Both the position numbers and the translations under genes were made by a program. A DNA stretch of 5,104 bases from Desulfovibrio sp. UBA4079 (GTDB lineage: Bacteria; Desulfobacterota; Desulfovibrionia; Desulfovibrionales; Desulfovibrionaceae), in the NCBI GenBank assembly GCA_002382645.1, contig DFYP01000096.1, forward strand, positions 1 to 5,104, in the 5' to 3' direction. The notes under the pieces were generated by a model. It made no database searches. It saw nothing but the letters and a program-made list of their open reading frames with translations, and had not been told where the DNA came from. Shown here one piece after another: positions 1 through 5,104 of this stretch (positions are counted from its first letter, which is position 1; every line of letters begins with the position of its first letter).

Positions 1-122
1 GCGCCGTTGGCCCCGATGAGGGTGACGATCTCGCCCTCTTCCACGTGGAAGGTCAGGCCGTGCAGGGCCTCGATGCTGCCGTAACGGACCTTGAGCCCGT
101 TCACTTCCAAAAGCTTGCTCAC
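1..122 (-). CDS. livF: Branched-chain amino acid ABC transporter ATP-binding protein LivF (5' part only)
   Basis: This is the start of the second ATPase of a LivFGHMK-type importer, which acts on the cytoplasmic face of the inner membrane as the partner of LivG. Only about 40 codons are in the window; the gene runs off the left edge. The translation begins MSKLLEVNGLKVRYGSIEAL, the usual LivF opening, with the A-loop tyrosine at residue 14. Residues 37-40 (GANG) begin the Walker A motif, which the window edge cuts. The start is GTG at 122-120. It overlaps the livG stop as GTGA (4 nt), and I see no strong Shine-Dalgarno before it, so its translation is probably coupled to livG. LivF rather than another ABC ATPase is inferred from gene order and this N-terminus; signature, Walker B and H-loop cannot be seen. 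Confidence 0.9.
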   Translation of the reverse strand, partial: MSKLLEVNGLKVRYGSIEALHGLTFHVEEGEIVTLIGANG

Positions 123-886
123 AGCGTGTCGTCTCCCAGGTAGGCCTTGATCACGGTGGGATTGCTCTGGATCTGCTCCGGGGTGCCCTCGGCGATGGTC
201 GCCCCGAAGTCGATGACCTTGATCCAGGAGCAGAGGCTCATGACCACCTTCATCTGGTGCTCGATCATCCAGATGGTGATGGGGAATTCCTTGTGGATCC
301 AGCGCACCAGCTTGATGAGCCCGTCCACGTCCGAGGAGTTCAGGCCGGCCGCGGGCTCGTCCAGGAGCAGGAGCTGGGGCTTCACGGACATGGCCCGGGC
401 GATCTCCACCCGGCGCTGCAGGCCGTAGGGCAGGTTCTTGGGGTATTCCGAGGCGTACTGTTTGAGGTCCATGGCCTCCAGGAGCTCGTAGGCGATTGTC
501 TCGATCTTGCGCTCGTTCTCCACGTAGCGCTTGGAGCGGCGGAAGGCGTCCAGGAGGTTGTAGCCCATGCGGTAGTGCTGGGACACGCGGATGTTGTCCA
601 GCACGGTCATGTCGTGCCACAGGCGGATGTTCTGGAAGGTCCGGGCCACGCCCAGGGCCGTGACCTGGTGGGGCCGCAGGCCGCGGGTCTTGACCCCGTT
701 CAGGACGATCTCGCCGTCGCTGGGCTGGTAGAAGCCCGAGACCACGTTGAAGACCGTGGTCTTGCCCGCGCCGTTGGGGCCGATGAGGCCCACCAGTTCG
801 CCGCCCCCAAGCTCGATGTTGAAGTCGGACACGGCCAGGAGGCCGCCGAACTTCTGGGTCAAACCGTTGATGGAGAGAAGCGCCAT
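119..886 (-). CDS. livG: Branched-chain amino acid ABC transporter ATP-binding protein LivG
   Basis: A 255-residue ATPase subunit of the hydrophobic amino acid importer, normal LivG length. It would pair with LivF under the LivH/LivM channel and drive import by ATP hydrolysis. Visible motifs are Walker A GPNGAGKTT (36-44), Q-loop Q85 in ARTFQNIRLW, the ABC signature region LPYGLQRRVEIARAM (152-166), Walker B LLLLDEP (172-178, catalytic E177), D-loop AAGLN (179-183) and switch histidine H210 in IEHQM. The insert between Q-loop and signature (about 90-150) is the longer one typical of LivG. Two positions differ from the common LivG pattern as I recall it: YGLQRR instead of YGQQRR, and EHQM instead of EHDM. 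The ATG at 886-884 is preceded by AGAGGA with 5 nt spacing from GAGG-A, and this site overlaps the livM stop. Its own stop overlaps the livF start. Confidence 0.96.
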   Translation of the reverse strand: MALLSINGLTQKFGGLLAVSDFNIELGGGELVGLIGPNGAGKTTVFNVVSGFYQPSDGEIVLNGVKTRGLRPHQVTALGVARTFQNIRLWHDMTVLDNIRVSQHYRMGYNLLDAFRRSKRYVENERKIETIAYELLEAMDLKQYASEYPKNLPYGLQRRVEIARAMSVKPQLLLLDEPAAGLNSSDVDGLIKLVRWIHKEFPITIWMIEHQMKVVMSLCSWIKVIDFGATIAEGTPEQIQSNPTVIKAYLGDDTL

Positions 887-894
887 CGTGTCCT

Positions 895-1908
895 CTACTT
901 GAACGTGAAGTATTTGCGCAGCCGGGGGAACATATCCGGGAGTTCCTTGTTGCCCATGATGCCCTCGGGGCGGAACTGCATGAGCAGGATGAGGATCAGG
1001 GGCACCAGGACCCACTTGTAGATCTGCAGCGGCCGCAGGGCCTCCAGCAGGAGGGTGAAAAGCACGGCCGAGAGCACCGAGCCCGAGAGCGAACCCATGC
1101 CCCCGAGATAGACCATGACCATGGCCTCGGTGGACTTGAGGATGTCGAAGGACCCGGGGTTCACGTAGCCGACCACGTGGGCGTAGAGCGCCCCGGCCAC
1201 CCCGGCCAGGCCCGAGGAGACCATGAAGGTCACCAGCTTGATGCGGTTGGTGTCCACGCTCATGATCTCGGCCGCGATCTCGTCCTGGCACACGGCGTTC
1301 ACGCCCTTGCCGTAGGTCGAGGAGATGTAGCGCCGGATCAGGGCCACGGAGCCGAAGGCCCCGATGAGGACCCAGATCATCATCCAGGGCAGGTTGACCA
1401 CGTCCTCCATGGCCGACATGGTCGGGCGCATGCCGGTGAGGCCGCGCGGGCCGCCGATGACGTCCAGATTCTGGATCGCCGAGATGACCATGTAGTTCAC
1501 GGCCAGGGTGATGATGGCCAGGTAGTCGCCGCGGGTCTTGAACGAGGGCACGGCCACGATGACGCCCACCAGGGCCGCGGCCGCCCCCGCGCCCAGGAGC
1601 ACGAGGGGGAAGAGGACCAGGGCGGAGTAGCCCGGCAGGAGCGCGGCCCCGAAGAGCTTGCTGTTGGTGAACAGGAGCATGGACAGGAGCGAGCCCACGT
1701 AGGCGCCCACGCACATGAACCCGCCGTGGCCGCAGGAGAACTCGCCCATGTTGCCGTTCACCAGGTTGAGGCTCGCGGACATGATCACGTTGATGGCCAT
1801 GAACATGATCACGGACTGGACGTAGAGGTCGAGGGCTCCCATCTGGGACAGCACCACGATGAACGCGGCGGCGGCCGGGAGCAGGATGTTCAGGGCGTAT
1901 CGTTGCAT
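895..1908 (-). CDS. livM: Branched-chain amino acid ABC transporter permease LivM
   Basis: A 337-residue inner-membrane permease, one half of the importer channel with LivH. It is shorter than E. coli LivM but in the usual range for homologues elsewhere. Hydrophobic segments run throughout (roughly 7-23, 30-50, 63-80, 87-120, 128-147, 174-191, 225-247, 262-290, 298-310). LivM landmarks are GEFSCGHGGFMCVGAY (55-70), FKTRGDYLAIITLAV (123-137), GGPRGLTGM (152-160), the cytoplasmic EAA-like coupling loop CQDEIAAEIMSVDTNRIKL (207-225), GLAGVAGALYA (233-243) and the C-terminal FRPEGIMG (312-319). It lies 21 nt after livH and 8 nt before livG. No good Shine-Dalgarno precedes the ATG at 1908-1906 (only an isolated GGA), so it may rely on ribosomes arriving from livH. 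The N-terminus is hydrophobic from the first residues and supports this start. Confidence 0.96.
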   Translation of the reverse strand: MQRYALNILLPAAAAFIVVLSQMGALDLYVQSVIMFMAINVIMSASLNLVNGNMGEFSCGHGGFMCVGAYVGSLLSMLLFTNSKLFGAALLPGYSALVLFPLVLLGAGAAAALVGVIVAVPSFKTRGDYLAIITLAVNYMVISAIQNLDVIGGPRGLTGMRPTMSAMEDVVNLPWMMIWVLIGAFGSVALIRRYISSTYGKGVNAVCQDEIAAEIMSVDTNRIKLVTFMVSSGLAGVAGALYAHVVGYVNPGSFDILKSTEAMVMVYLGGMGSLSGSVLSAVLFTLLLEALRPLQIYKWVLVPLILILLMQFRPEGIMGNKELPDMFPRLRKYFTFK

Positions 1909-1929
1909 CGTGGAGGGTCCGTCGTTTTC

Positions 1930-2838
1930 CTAGATCTTCTGGTGCTTGGCCACGCCGAAGATGCCGGTGGGCTTGCGCCACATGATGAGCAGCAGCACGG
2001 TGAAGGCGATGAGGTCGCGCAGGGTGGAGGGGAACACGGCGGCCACGCCGATCTCCAGGAAGGCCAGGAGGAAGCCGCCCACGAAGGCGCCGCGGATGTC
2101 GCCGATGCCGCCGACCACCGCGGCGATGAAGGCCTTCCAGCCGATGAGCGCGCCCATGTAGGGCTCCAGCACCGGGTAGGACATGGCGAAGAGCAGCCCG
2201 GCCAGCCCGGCCATGCCCGAGCCCAGGACAAAGGTGAACACGATGATGGTGTCCACCGGGATGCCCATGAGCGGGATGGCGAACTTGTCCCAGGCGATGC
2301 CGCGCATGGCCATGCCGATCTTGGTCCGGGTGACGATGAACTGGAGCAGGAGGAAGACCGCGATGGCCGTGAAGATGACCACGACCTTGAGGTTGGTCAC
2401 CGAGAGGCCCATGAAGTTGTAGACCGTTTTCTCCAGGAGTTCCGGGAAGTTCTTGCGGCTGGCCCCGAGCAGGGCCAGGTTGCCGTTCTCCAGGATGAGC
2501 CCGCACATCAGCGCGGTGATGACCACGTAGAGCCGGTGCGCGCCCTTGCGCCGCAGGGGGCGGTAGGCCACGCGCTCGAGCGTCACGCCCACGCAGGCGG
2601 TCAGGATCATGGTCAGGGGCACGGCCAGGGTCAGGGTGGCCGAGGGACTCAGGCCCACCGTGGCCAGGAACAGGGTGGCCACGAAGTAGGCGATGTAGGC
2701 GCCGACCATGAAGATGTCGCCGTGGGCGAAGTTGATGAGCAGGAGCACCCCGTAGACCAGGGTGTAGCCCAGGGCGATGAGGGCGTAGAAACTGCCCCAC
2801 TGGAGCGCGTTCAGGATGTTCTGGAAGACGAATTCCAC
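1930..2838 (-). CDS. livH: Branched-chain amino acid ABC transporter permease LivH
   Basis: A 302-residue polytopic inner-membrane permease, close to the usual LivH length, expected to form the translocation path with LivM. Family landmarks are ALGYTLVYGVLLLINFAHGD (22-41) with MVGAY following, LERVAYRPLR (87-96), the coupling loop around RTKIGMAMR (171-179), GLAGLLFA (211-218), VVGGIGDIRGAFVGG (241-255) and the C-terminal RKPTGIFG (288-295). The start is GTG at 2838-2836. It is supported by GAGGA at 2849-2845 with 6 nt spacing and by the N-terminus MEFVFQNILNALQWGSFYAL, which fits LivH. The gap upstream to livK is 144 nt and contains a terminator-like hairpin; downstream, livM follows after 21 nt. 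Confidence 0.96.
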   Translation of the reverse strand: MEFVFQNILNALQWGSFYALIALGYTLVYGVLLLINFAHGDIFMVGAYIAYFVATLFLATVGLSPSATLTLAVPLTMILTACVGVTLERVAYRPLRRKGAHRLYVVITALMCGLILENGNLALLGASRKNFPELLEKTVYNFMGLSVTNLKVVVIFTAIAVFLLLQFIVTRTKIGMAMRGIAWDKFAIPLMGIPVDTIIVFTFVLGSGMAGLAGLLFAMSYPVLEPYMGALIGWKAFIAAVVGGIGDIRGAFVGGFLLAFLEIGVAAVFPSTLRDLIAFTVLLLIMWRKPTGIFGVAKHQKI

Positions 2839-2931
2839 GTCAGGTCCTCGTGCGGGTGTCCGGAATGGATTGCGGGAGTGGCCCGCGTCGGGGTTTCATG
2901 CCCGGTTTGCGTCCAAAAAGCAAAGCCCTTG

Positions 2932-2962
2932 AAAAGTGGCGGGGACCTGGAGGTCCCCGCCA
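2932..2962 (-). terminator. Terminator-like hairpin between livK and livH (probable partial terminator)
   Basis: A perfect inverted repeat has arms TGGCGGGGACCT (2937-2948) and AGGTCCCCGCCA (2951-2962), that is 11 GC-rich pairs around a 4-nt loop. Read on the minus strand it lies 20 nt after the livK stop and is followed by CTTTTC, a short T tract at 2935-2932. On the plus strand no T tract follows, so the signal points in the liv direction. The T tract is weak and the liv genes continue beyond it, so I infer partial termination, or a 3' mRNA stabiliser for livK, rather than a full stop. The rest of the 144-nt gap shows no convincing -35/-10 pair for livH. Confidence 0.8.
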
Positions 2963-2982
2963 CGATCAAAGGCTATGCGGTA

Positions 2983-4161
2983 TTACGGGCAGACGGACTC
3001 GGCGAAGACGAACTGGCCGTCCTCGCTGATGCGCACGACCACGGCGCACTTGATCGGGTCGCCTTCGGCGTCGAACTTCATGGAGCCGGTGATGCCCTTG
3101 AACTCCTTGATGTTGGCCATGGCGTCGCGGATGAGCTTGCGCTCGGCCTTGACGTCGGCCACGACCTTGCCGGCATCCTGGATGCCTTGGAGCACGATGC
3201 GGGTGGCGTCCCAGGTCAGGGCCGCGACGTCGTCCGGGATGTAGCCGTACTTCTGGTTGTAGCGGTCGATGAAGACCTTGGTGTCGCCCTGCGCGCCGGC
3301 GGCGGCGTAGTGGGTGGAGAAGAACTGGCCCACGCAGTCCTTGCCGCACAGGGTCATGAGCTCGGCGGAACCCCAGGCGTCGGAGCCCATGAAGGGACCC
3401 TTCCAGCCCAGGTCATGGGCCTGCTTCACGATCAGGGCCACCTGGTTGTAGTTGTCCGGGATGAAGATGAAGTCGGGCTTGGCGCCGAGGATCTTGGTCA
3501 GCTGGGCCGAGAAGTCCTGGTCCTTGGTGCCGTGGGACTCGAAGGCCACCACGGAGCCGGCGCCCATCTTCTTCTCCCACTCGGCCTTGAAGATGTCGGC
3601 CAGGCCCTTGGAGTAGTCGTTGGCGATGTCGAAGATGACGGCGGCGGTCTTGGCGCCGAACTGCTTGGCCGAGAAGTTCACGGCCACCGGGCCCTGGAAG
3701 GGATCCAGGAAGGCCGCGCGGAAGACCCAGGGACGGCCCTTGGTGGTGTCGGGGTTGGTGGACCAGGGCGAGATCATCGGGGTCTCGCGCTCGTTGCAGA
3801 TGCCGCCGGCGGGCACGGCCTGCTTGGAGGAGTTCGGGCCGACGATGGCCACGACGCCGTCCTGCTCGATGAGCTTGAGGGCCGCGTTCACCGCGGAGTC
3901 GGCCTTGGACTCGTTGTCCTGGTAGATGAACTGGAGTTTGTACTTCTTGCCGCCCACTTCCAGGCCGCCCTTGGAGTTGATGTCCTCCTTGAGCATTTCA
4001 GCGGCGAACTTGGAGGCCTCGCCGACCTTGGGGATGTCGCCGGTCAGCGGGATGTCGAAGCCGATCTTGATGGTGTCGGATTCTTTGCTGCAACCCGCCA
4101 GGAACAGGGCGCCGAGAACAAGAGCCAGCGCCAGCAGGGACAGTCTGCCGAAAATCTTCAT
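2983..4161 (-). CDS. livK: Branched-chain amino acid ABC transporter substrate-binding lipoprotein (LivK/LivJ family)
   Basis: A 392-residue periplasmic-binding-protein type I solute receptor that hands a hydrophobic amino acid to LivHM. Residues 1-23 are a signal peptide (MK, then a run of L/A/V) ending in lipobox LAGC with C24 as lipidation site, so the mature protein is probably membrane-anchored. The first lobe starts at IKIGFDIPLTGDIPKVGEA (31-49). Pocket regions line up by eye with E. coli LivJ: VGPNSS (107-112), ISPWSTNP (130-137), VFRAAFLDPFQG (146-157), NDYSKGLA (181-188, Y183) and FMGSDAW (257-263, D261 where LivJ has Glu). The specific ligand cannot be read; Leu/Ile/Val or another hydrophobic amino acid is most likely. 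Two ATGs are adjacent (4164 and 4161). AGGAGG at 4173-4168 leaves 6 nt to the second and 3 nt to the first, so I chose 4161. The frame stays open upstream, but an extension would bury the signal peptide. Confidence 0.95.
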   Translation of the reverse strand: MKIFGRLSLLALALVLGALFLAGCSKESDTIKIGFDIPLTGDIPKVGEASKFAAEMLKEDINSKGGLEVGGKKYKLQFIYQDNESKADSAVNAALKLIEQDGVVAIVGPNSSKQAVPAGGICNERETPMISPWSTNPDTTKGRPWVFRAAFLDPFQGPVAVNFSAKQFGAKTAAVIFDIANDYSKGLADIFKAEWEKKMGAGSVVAFESHGTKDQDFSAQLTKILGAKPDFIFIPDNYNQVALIVKQAHDLGWKGPFMGSDAWGSAELMTLCGKDCVGQFFSTHYAAAGAQGDTKVFIDRYNQKYGYIPDDVAALTWDATRIVLQGIQDAGKVVADVKAERKLIRDAMANIKEFKGITGSMKFDAEGDPIKCAVVVRISEDGQFVFAESVCP

Positions 4162-4164
4162 CAT

Positions 4165-4407
4165 CAACCTCCTCTCGTGTGGGGAAACTGTGGTTTTTTG
4201 GATTCGCACCCGCAGGCTCGAGACATACTCCAATTCAAGGCGAAAAAAAAGGGCTTTCTCCATTCGGCGCGGCTTCTTCAAAATTGTCATAGGCCTGTGG
4301 CGCGGGCACTTGCGGGCCCCGGTTCCGGGGGCGGAGCGGCGCATTGCGTGAACAGGGGAAGTGCTGTACAGGGGGGCAAAACACGGCCTGGGGAACAGGG
4401 GGAAGGC
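4165..4407. promoter_or_regulatory. Divergent intergenic region between livK and gmhA
   Basis: About 240 bases separate the two divergent starts and must hold the promoters for both unless gmhA or liv is read from further away. The livK-proximal half is AT-richer, with an A8 run at 4242-4249 and T6 at 4194-4199, against a GC-rich half near gmhA. I could not find a convincing sigma-70 -35/-10 pair in either direction. TTGTCA at 4284-4289 resembles a plus-strand -35 but has no matching -10 at normal spacing. Small palindromes are present: CTGTACAG at 4364-4371 and CCCCGG-TT-CCGGGG at 4317-4330. No operator of a known regulator was recognised. Confidence 0.5.
4168..4173 (-). promoter_or_regulatory. 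Ribosome binding site of livK
   Basis: On the minus strand AGGAGG, followed by T, is the strongest Shine-Dalgarno in the liv block. It lies 6 nt before the ATG at 4161 and only 3 nt before the tandem ATG at 4164, which decides for the downstream start. It agrees with high expression of the binding protein relative to the permeases. Confidence 0.85.
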
Positions 4408-5028
4408 ATGTCCGAGAAAGCGTTGGCCAAGATCCGGGACCACGCCCGCAAGGGCCTGGAGGCCCGGGAGCGGTTTTTTGAAGAGCGCGCCGGACTGCTC
4501 GTGGAGATCGCCCGGTCCATGGCCGTGTGCCTGGCCCGGGGCGGCAAGCTCCTGTTCTGCGGCAACGGCGGCAGCGCCGCCGACAGCCAGCATCTGGCCG
4601 CGGAGTTCGTCAACCGCTTCCTGCTGGAGCGGCCGCCGCTGCCGGCCGTGGCCCTGACCACGGACACCTCCATCCTCACGGCCATCGGCAACGACTACGG
4701 CTTTGACCAGGTCTTCGAGAAGCAGGTCCAGGCCCTGGGCAACCGGGGCGACGTGCTCGTGGGCCTGTCCACCTCGGGCTCCAGCCCCAACGTCCTGGCC
4801 GCGCTGCGCGAAGGGCGCCGCCGGGGCCTGGTGACCGTGGGCCTGACCGGGATGCAGGGCGCGGAGATGCAGCCCCTGTGTGATTTCCTGATCCAGGTGC
4901 CGAGCCGGGAAACCCCGGTGGTCCAAGAGATCCACATCGCGGCCGGGCACATGCTCTGCCACGTGGTGGACCACTTCCTGTTCGAGTCGGTGCTCGAACT
5001 CAATCCCTATCTCGCGGGCGGGGAGTAG
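4408..5028 (+). CDS. gmhA: Sedoheptulose-7-phosphate isomerase (phosphoheptose isomerase) GmhA
   Basis: A 206-residue cytoplasmic SIS-domain enzyme that converts D-sedoheptulose 7-phosphate to D-glycero-D-manno-heptose 7-phosphate, the first step toward ADP-heptose for LPS inner core. Sugar-phosphate binding motifs are CGNGGSAADSQH (51-62) and STSGSSPNV (121-129). Zinc and catalytic residues line up by eye with E. coli GmhA: H62 with H61, E66 with E65, Q173 with Q172 and H181 with H180. TAIGNDYGF (91-99) and VQEIHI (172-177) are also family-typical. Having both E66 and H181 argues for an enzyme rather than the DnaA-binding paralogue DiaA, which lacks them. ATG at 4408 is preceded by AGGGGGA with about 4-5 nt spacing. 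The frame is open further upstream, but that part shows no family similarity. It is divergent from liv and followed by a terminator, so it is probably monocistronic. Confidence 0.95.
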   Translation: MSEKALAKIRDHARKGLEARERFFEERAGLLVEIARSMAVCLARGGKLLFCGNGGSAADSQHLAAEFVNRFLLERPPLPAVALTTDTSILTAIGNDYGFDQVFEKQVQALGNRGDVLVGLSTSGSSPNVLAALREGRRRGLVTVGLTGMQGAEMQPLCDFLIQVPSRETPVVQEIHIAAGHMLCHVVDHFLFESVLELNPYLAGGE

Positions 5029-5037
5029 GCCCGGACC

Positions 5038-5070
5038 CCGGACGGCCTCAGGCCGTTCCGGAGCCCTTTT
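5038..5070 (+). terminator. Rho-independent terminator of gmhA
   Basis: The hairpin has arms CCGGACGGCC (5038-5047) and GGCCGTTCCGG (5051-5061), loop TCA and one bulged base in the second arm. It is followed by AGCCC and TTTT at 5067-5070 and begins 9 nt after the gmhA stop. The T tract is short and a few bases away from the stem, so efficiency may be moderate. On the minus strand no T tract follows the hairpin. Confidence 0.7.
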
Positions 5071-5104
5071 CCGTGTCCCCCGGCTCCTTGGCGGCGGCCT
5101 CGGG
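5048..5104 (-). CDS. Possible C-terminal end of a convergent protein (partial, unidentified)
   Basis: Read on the minus strand from the right edge, one frame gives PEAAAKEPGDTEKGSGTA followed by TGA at 5050-5048. The residues are an Ala/Glu/Lys/Gly/Pro-rich, charged, low-complexity tail of the kind found at many protein ends, and this frame looks more protein-like than the other two minus-strand frames. The stop lies exactly in the loop of the gmhA terminator hairpin, a common arrangement between convergent genes. With only 18 residues no family can be named and a chance open frame cannot be excluded. Confidence 0.35.
   Translation of the reverse strand, partial: PEAAAKEPGDTEKGSGTA

Noticed and set aside
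119..2800. A long minus-strand open frame that runs through livH and livM and ends as LivG, suggesting a permease-ATPase fusion.
   Set aside because: Only the last 255 residues, from the ATG at 886, are LivG-like. The upstream part is an out-of-frame reading of livM and livH, rich in Arg, His, Pro and Gly.
4162..4290. Upstream in-frame ATGs at 4290 and 4263 that would give livK a longer N-terminus.
   Set aside because: The extension would bury the signal peptide and lipobox, has no good ribosome site, and the strong AGGAGG site points to 4161.
4164..4290. A leader peptide or transcription attenuator with Leu/Ile/Val codons upstream of livK.
   Set aside because: The reading from 4290 has no run of branched-chain codons, no stop before livK, and I see no hairpin followed by a T tract. 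The T8 run on the minus strand (4249-4242) lacks a stem before it.
4299..4314. A sigma-54-like element on the plus strand upstream of gmhA (TGGCGC followed by CACTTGC).
   Set aside because: The spacing between the GG and GC elements is 11 nt, not the required 10, and the match is otherwise weak.
4317..4330. CCCCGG-TT-CCGGGG palindrome as a terminator or RNA element.
   Set aside because: The stem is short with a 2-nt loop and no T tract on either side. It may be chance in GC-rich sequence.
1177..4407. A very long open frame on the plus strand antisense to livK, livH and livM, in frame with gmhA.
   Set aside because: It is a shadow of GC-rich codon usage. The translation is dominated by His, Asp, Gly, Glu and Val repeats with no recognisable domain, and real conserved proteins occupy the opposite strand. 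Only the gmhA part from 4408 is supported.

Overview
The window looks like ordinary chromosome from a GC-rich Gram-negative bacterium. Strong G/C preference at third codon positions, a LivK-type binding protein with a lipobox, and a soluble heptose-pathway isomerase (GmhA) would all fit a Desulfovibrio-like member of the Desulfobacterota. That placement is inferred from protein style and base composition, not from a marker gene.

Layout: positions 1-4161 are one minus-strand block with the order livK-livH-livM-livG-livF, a branched-chain (hydrophobic) amino acid ABC importer. It comprises a substrate-binding lipoprotein (2983-4161), two membrane permeases (livH 1930-2838, livM 895-1908) and two ATPases (livG 119-886 complete; livF 1-122, only its N-terminus in the window). 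Spacing is tight from livH onward: 21 nt, 8 nt, then a 4-nt GTGA overlap. The one larger gap, between livK and livH, holds a perfect inverted repeat followed by a short T tract in the direction of transcription. This is probably a leaky terminator that leaves more binding-protein mRNA than permease mRNA.

A divergent intergenic region (about 4165-4407) separates livK from gmhA (4408-5028, plus strand), a sedoheptulose-7-phosphate isomerase for the ADP-heptose branch of LPS core synthesis. gmhA is followed by a hairpin plus T tract. The last 57 bases read on the minus strand as the tail of a convergent gene whose stop codon falls in the loop of that hairpin.

How the genes work together: LivK should capture the amino acid in the periplasm, LivH and LivM form the channel, and LivG and LivF hydrolyse ATP. 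gmhA belongs to a different process and is only a divergent neighbour. I found no RNA gene, mobile element, CRISPR array or new system. The points worth a second look concern expression architecture and small departures from family motifs.
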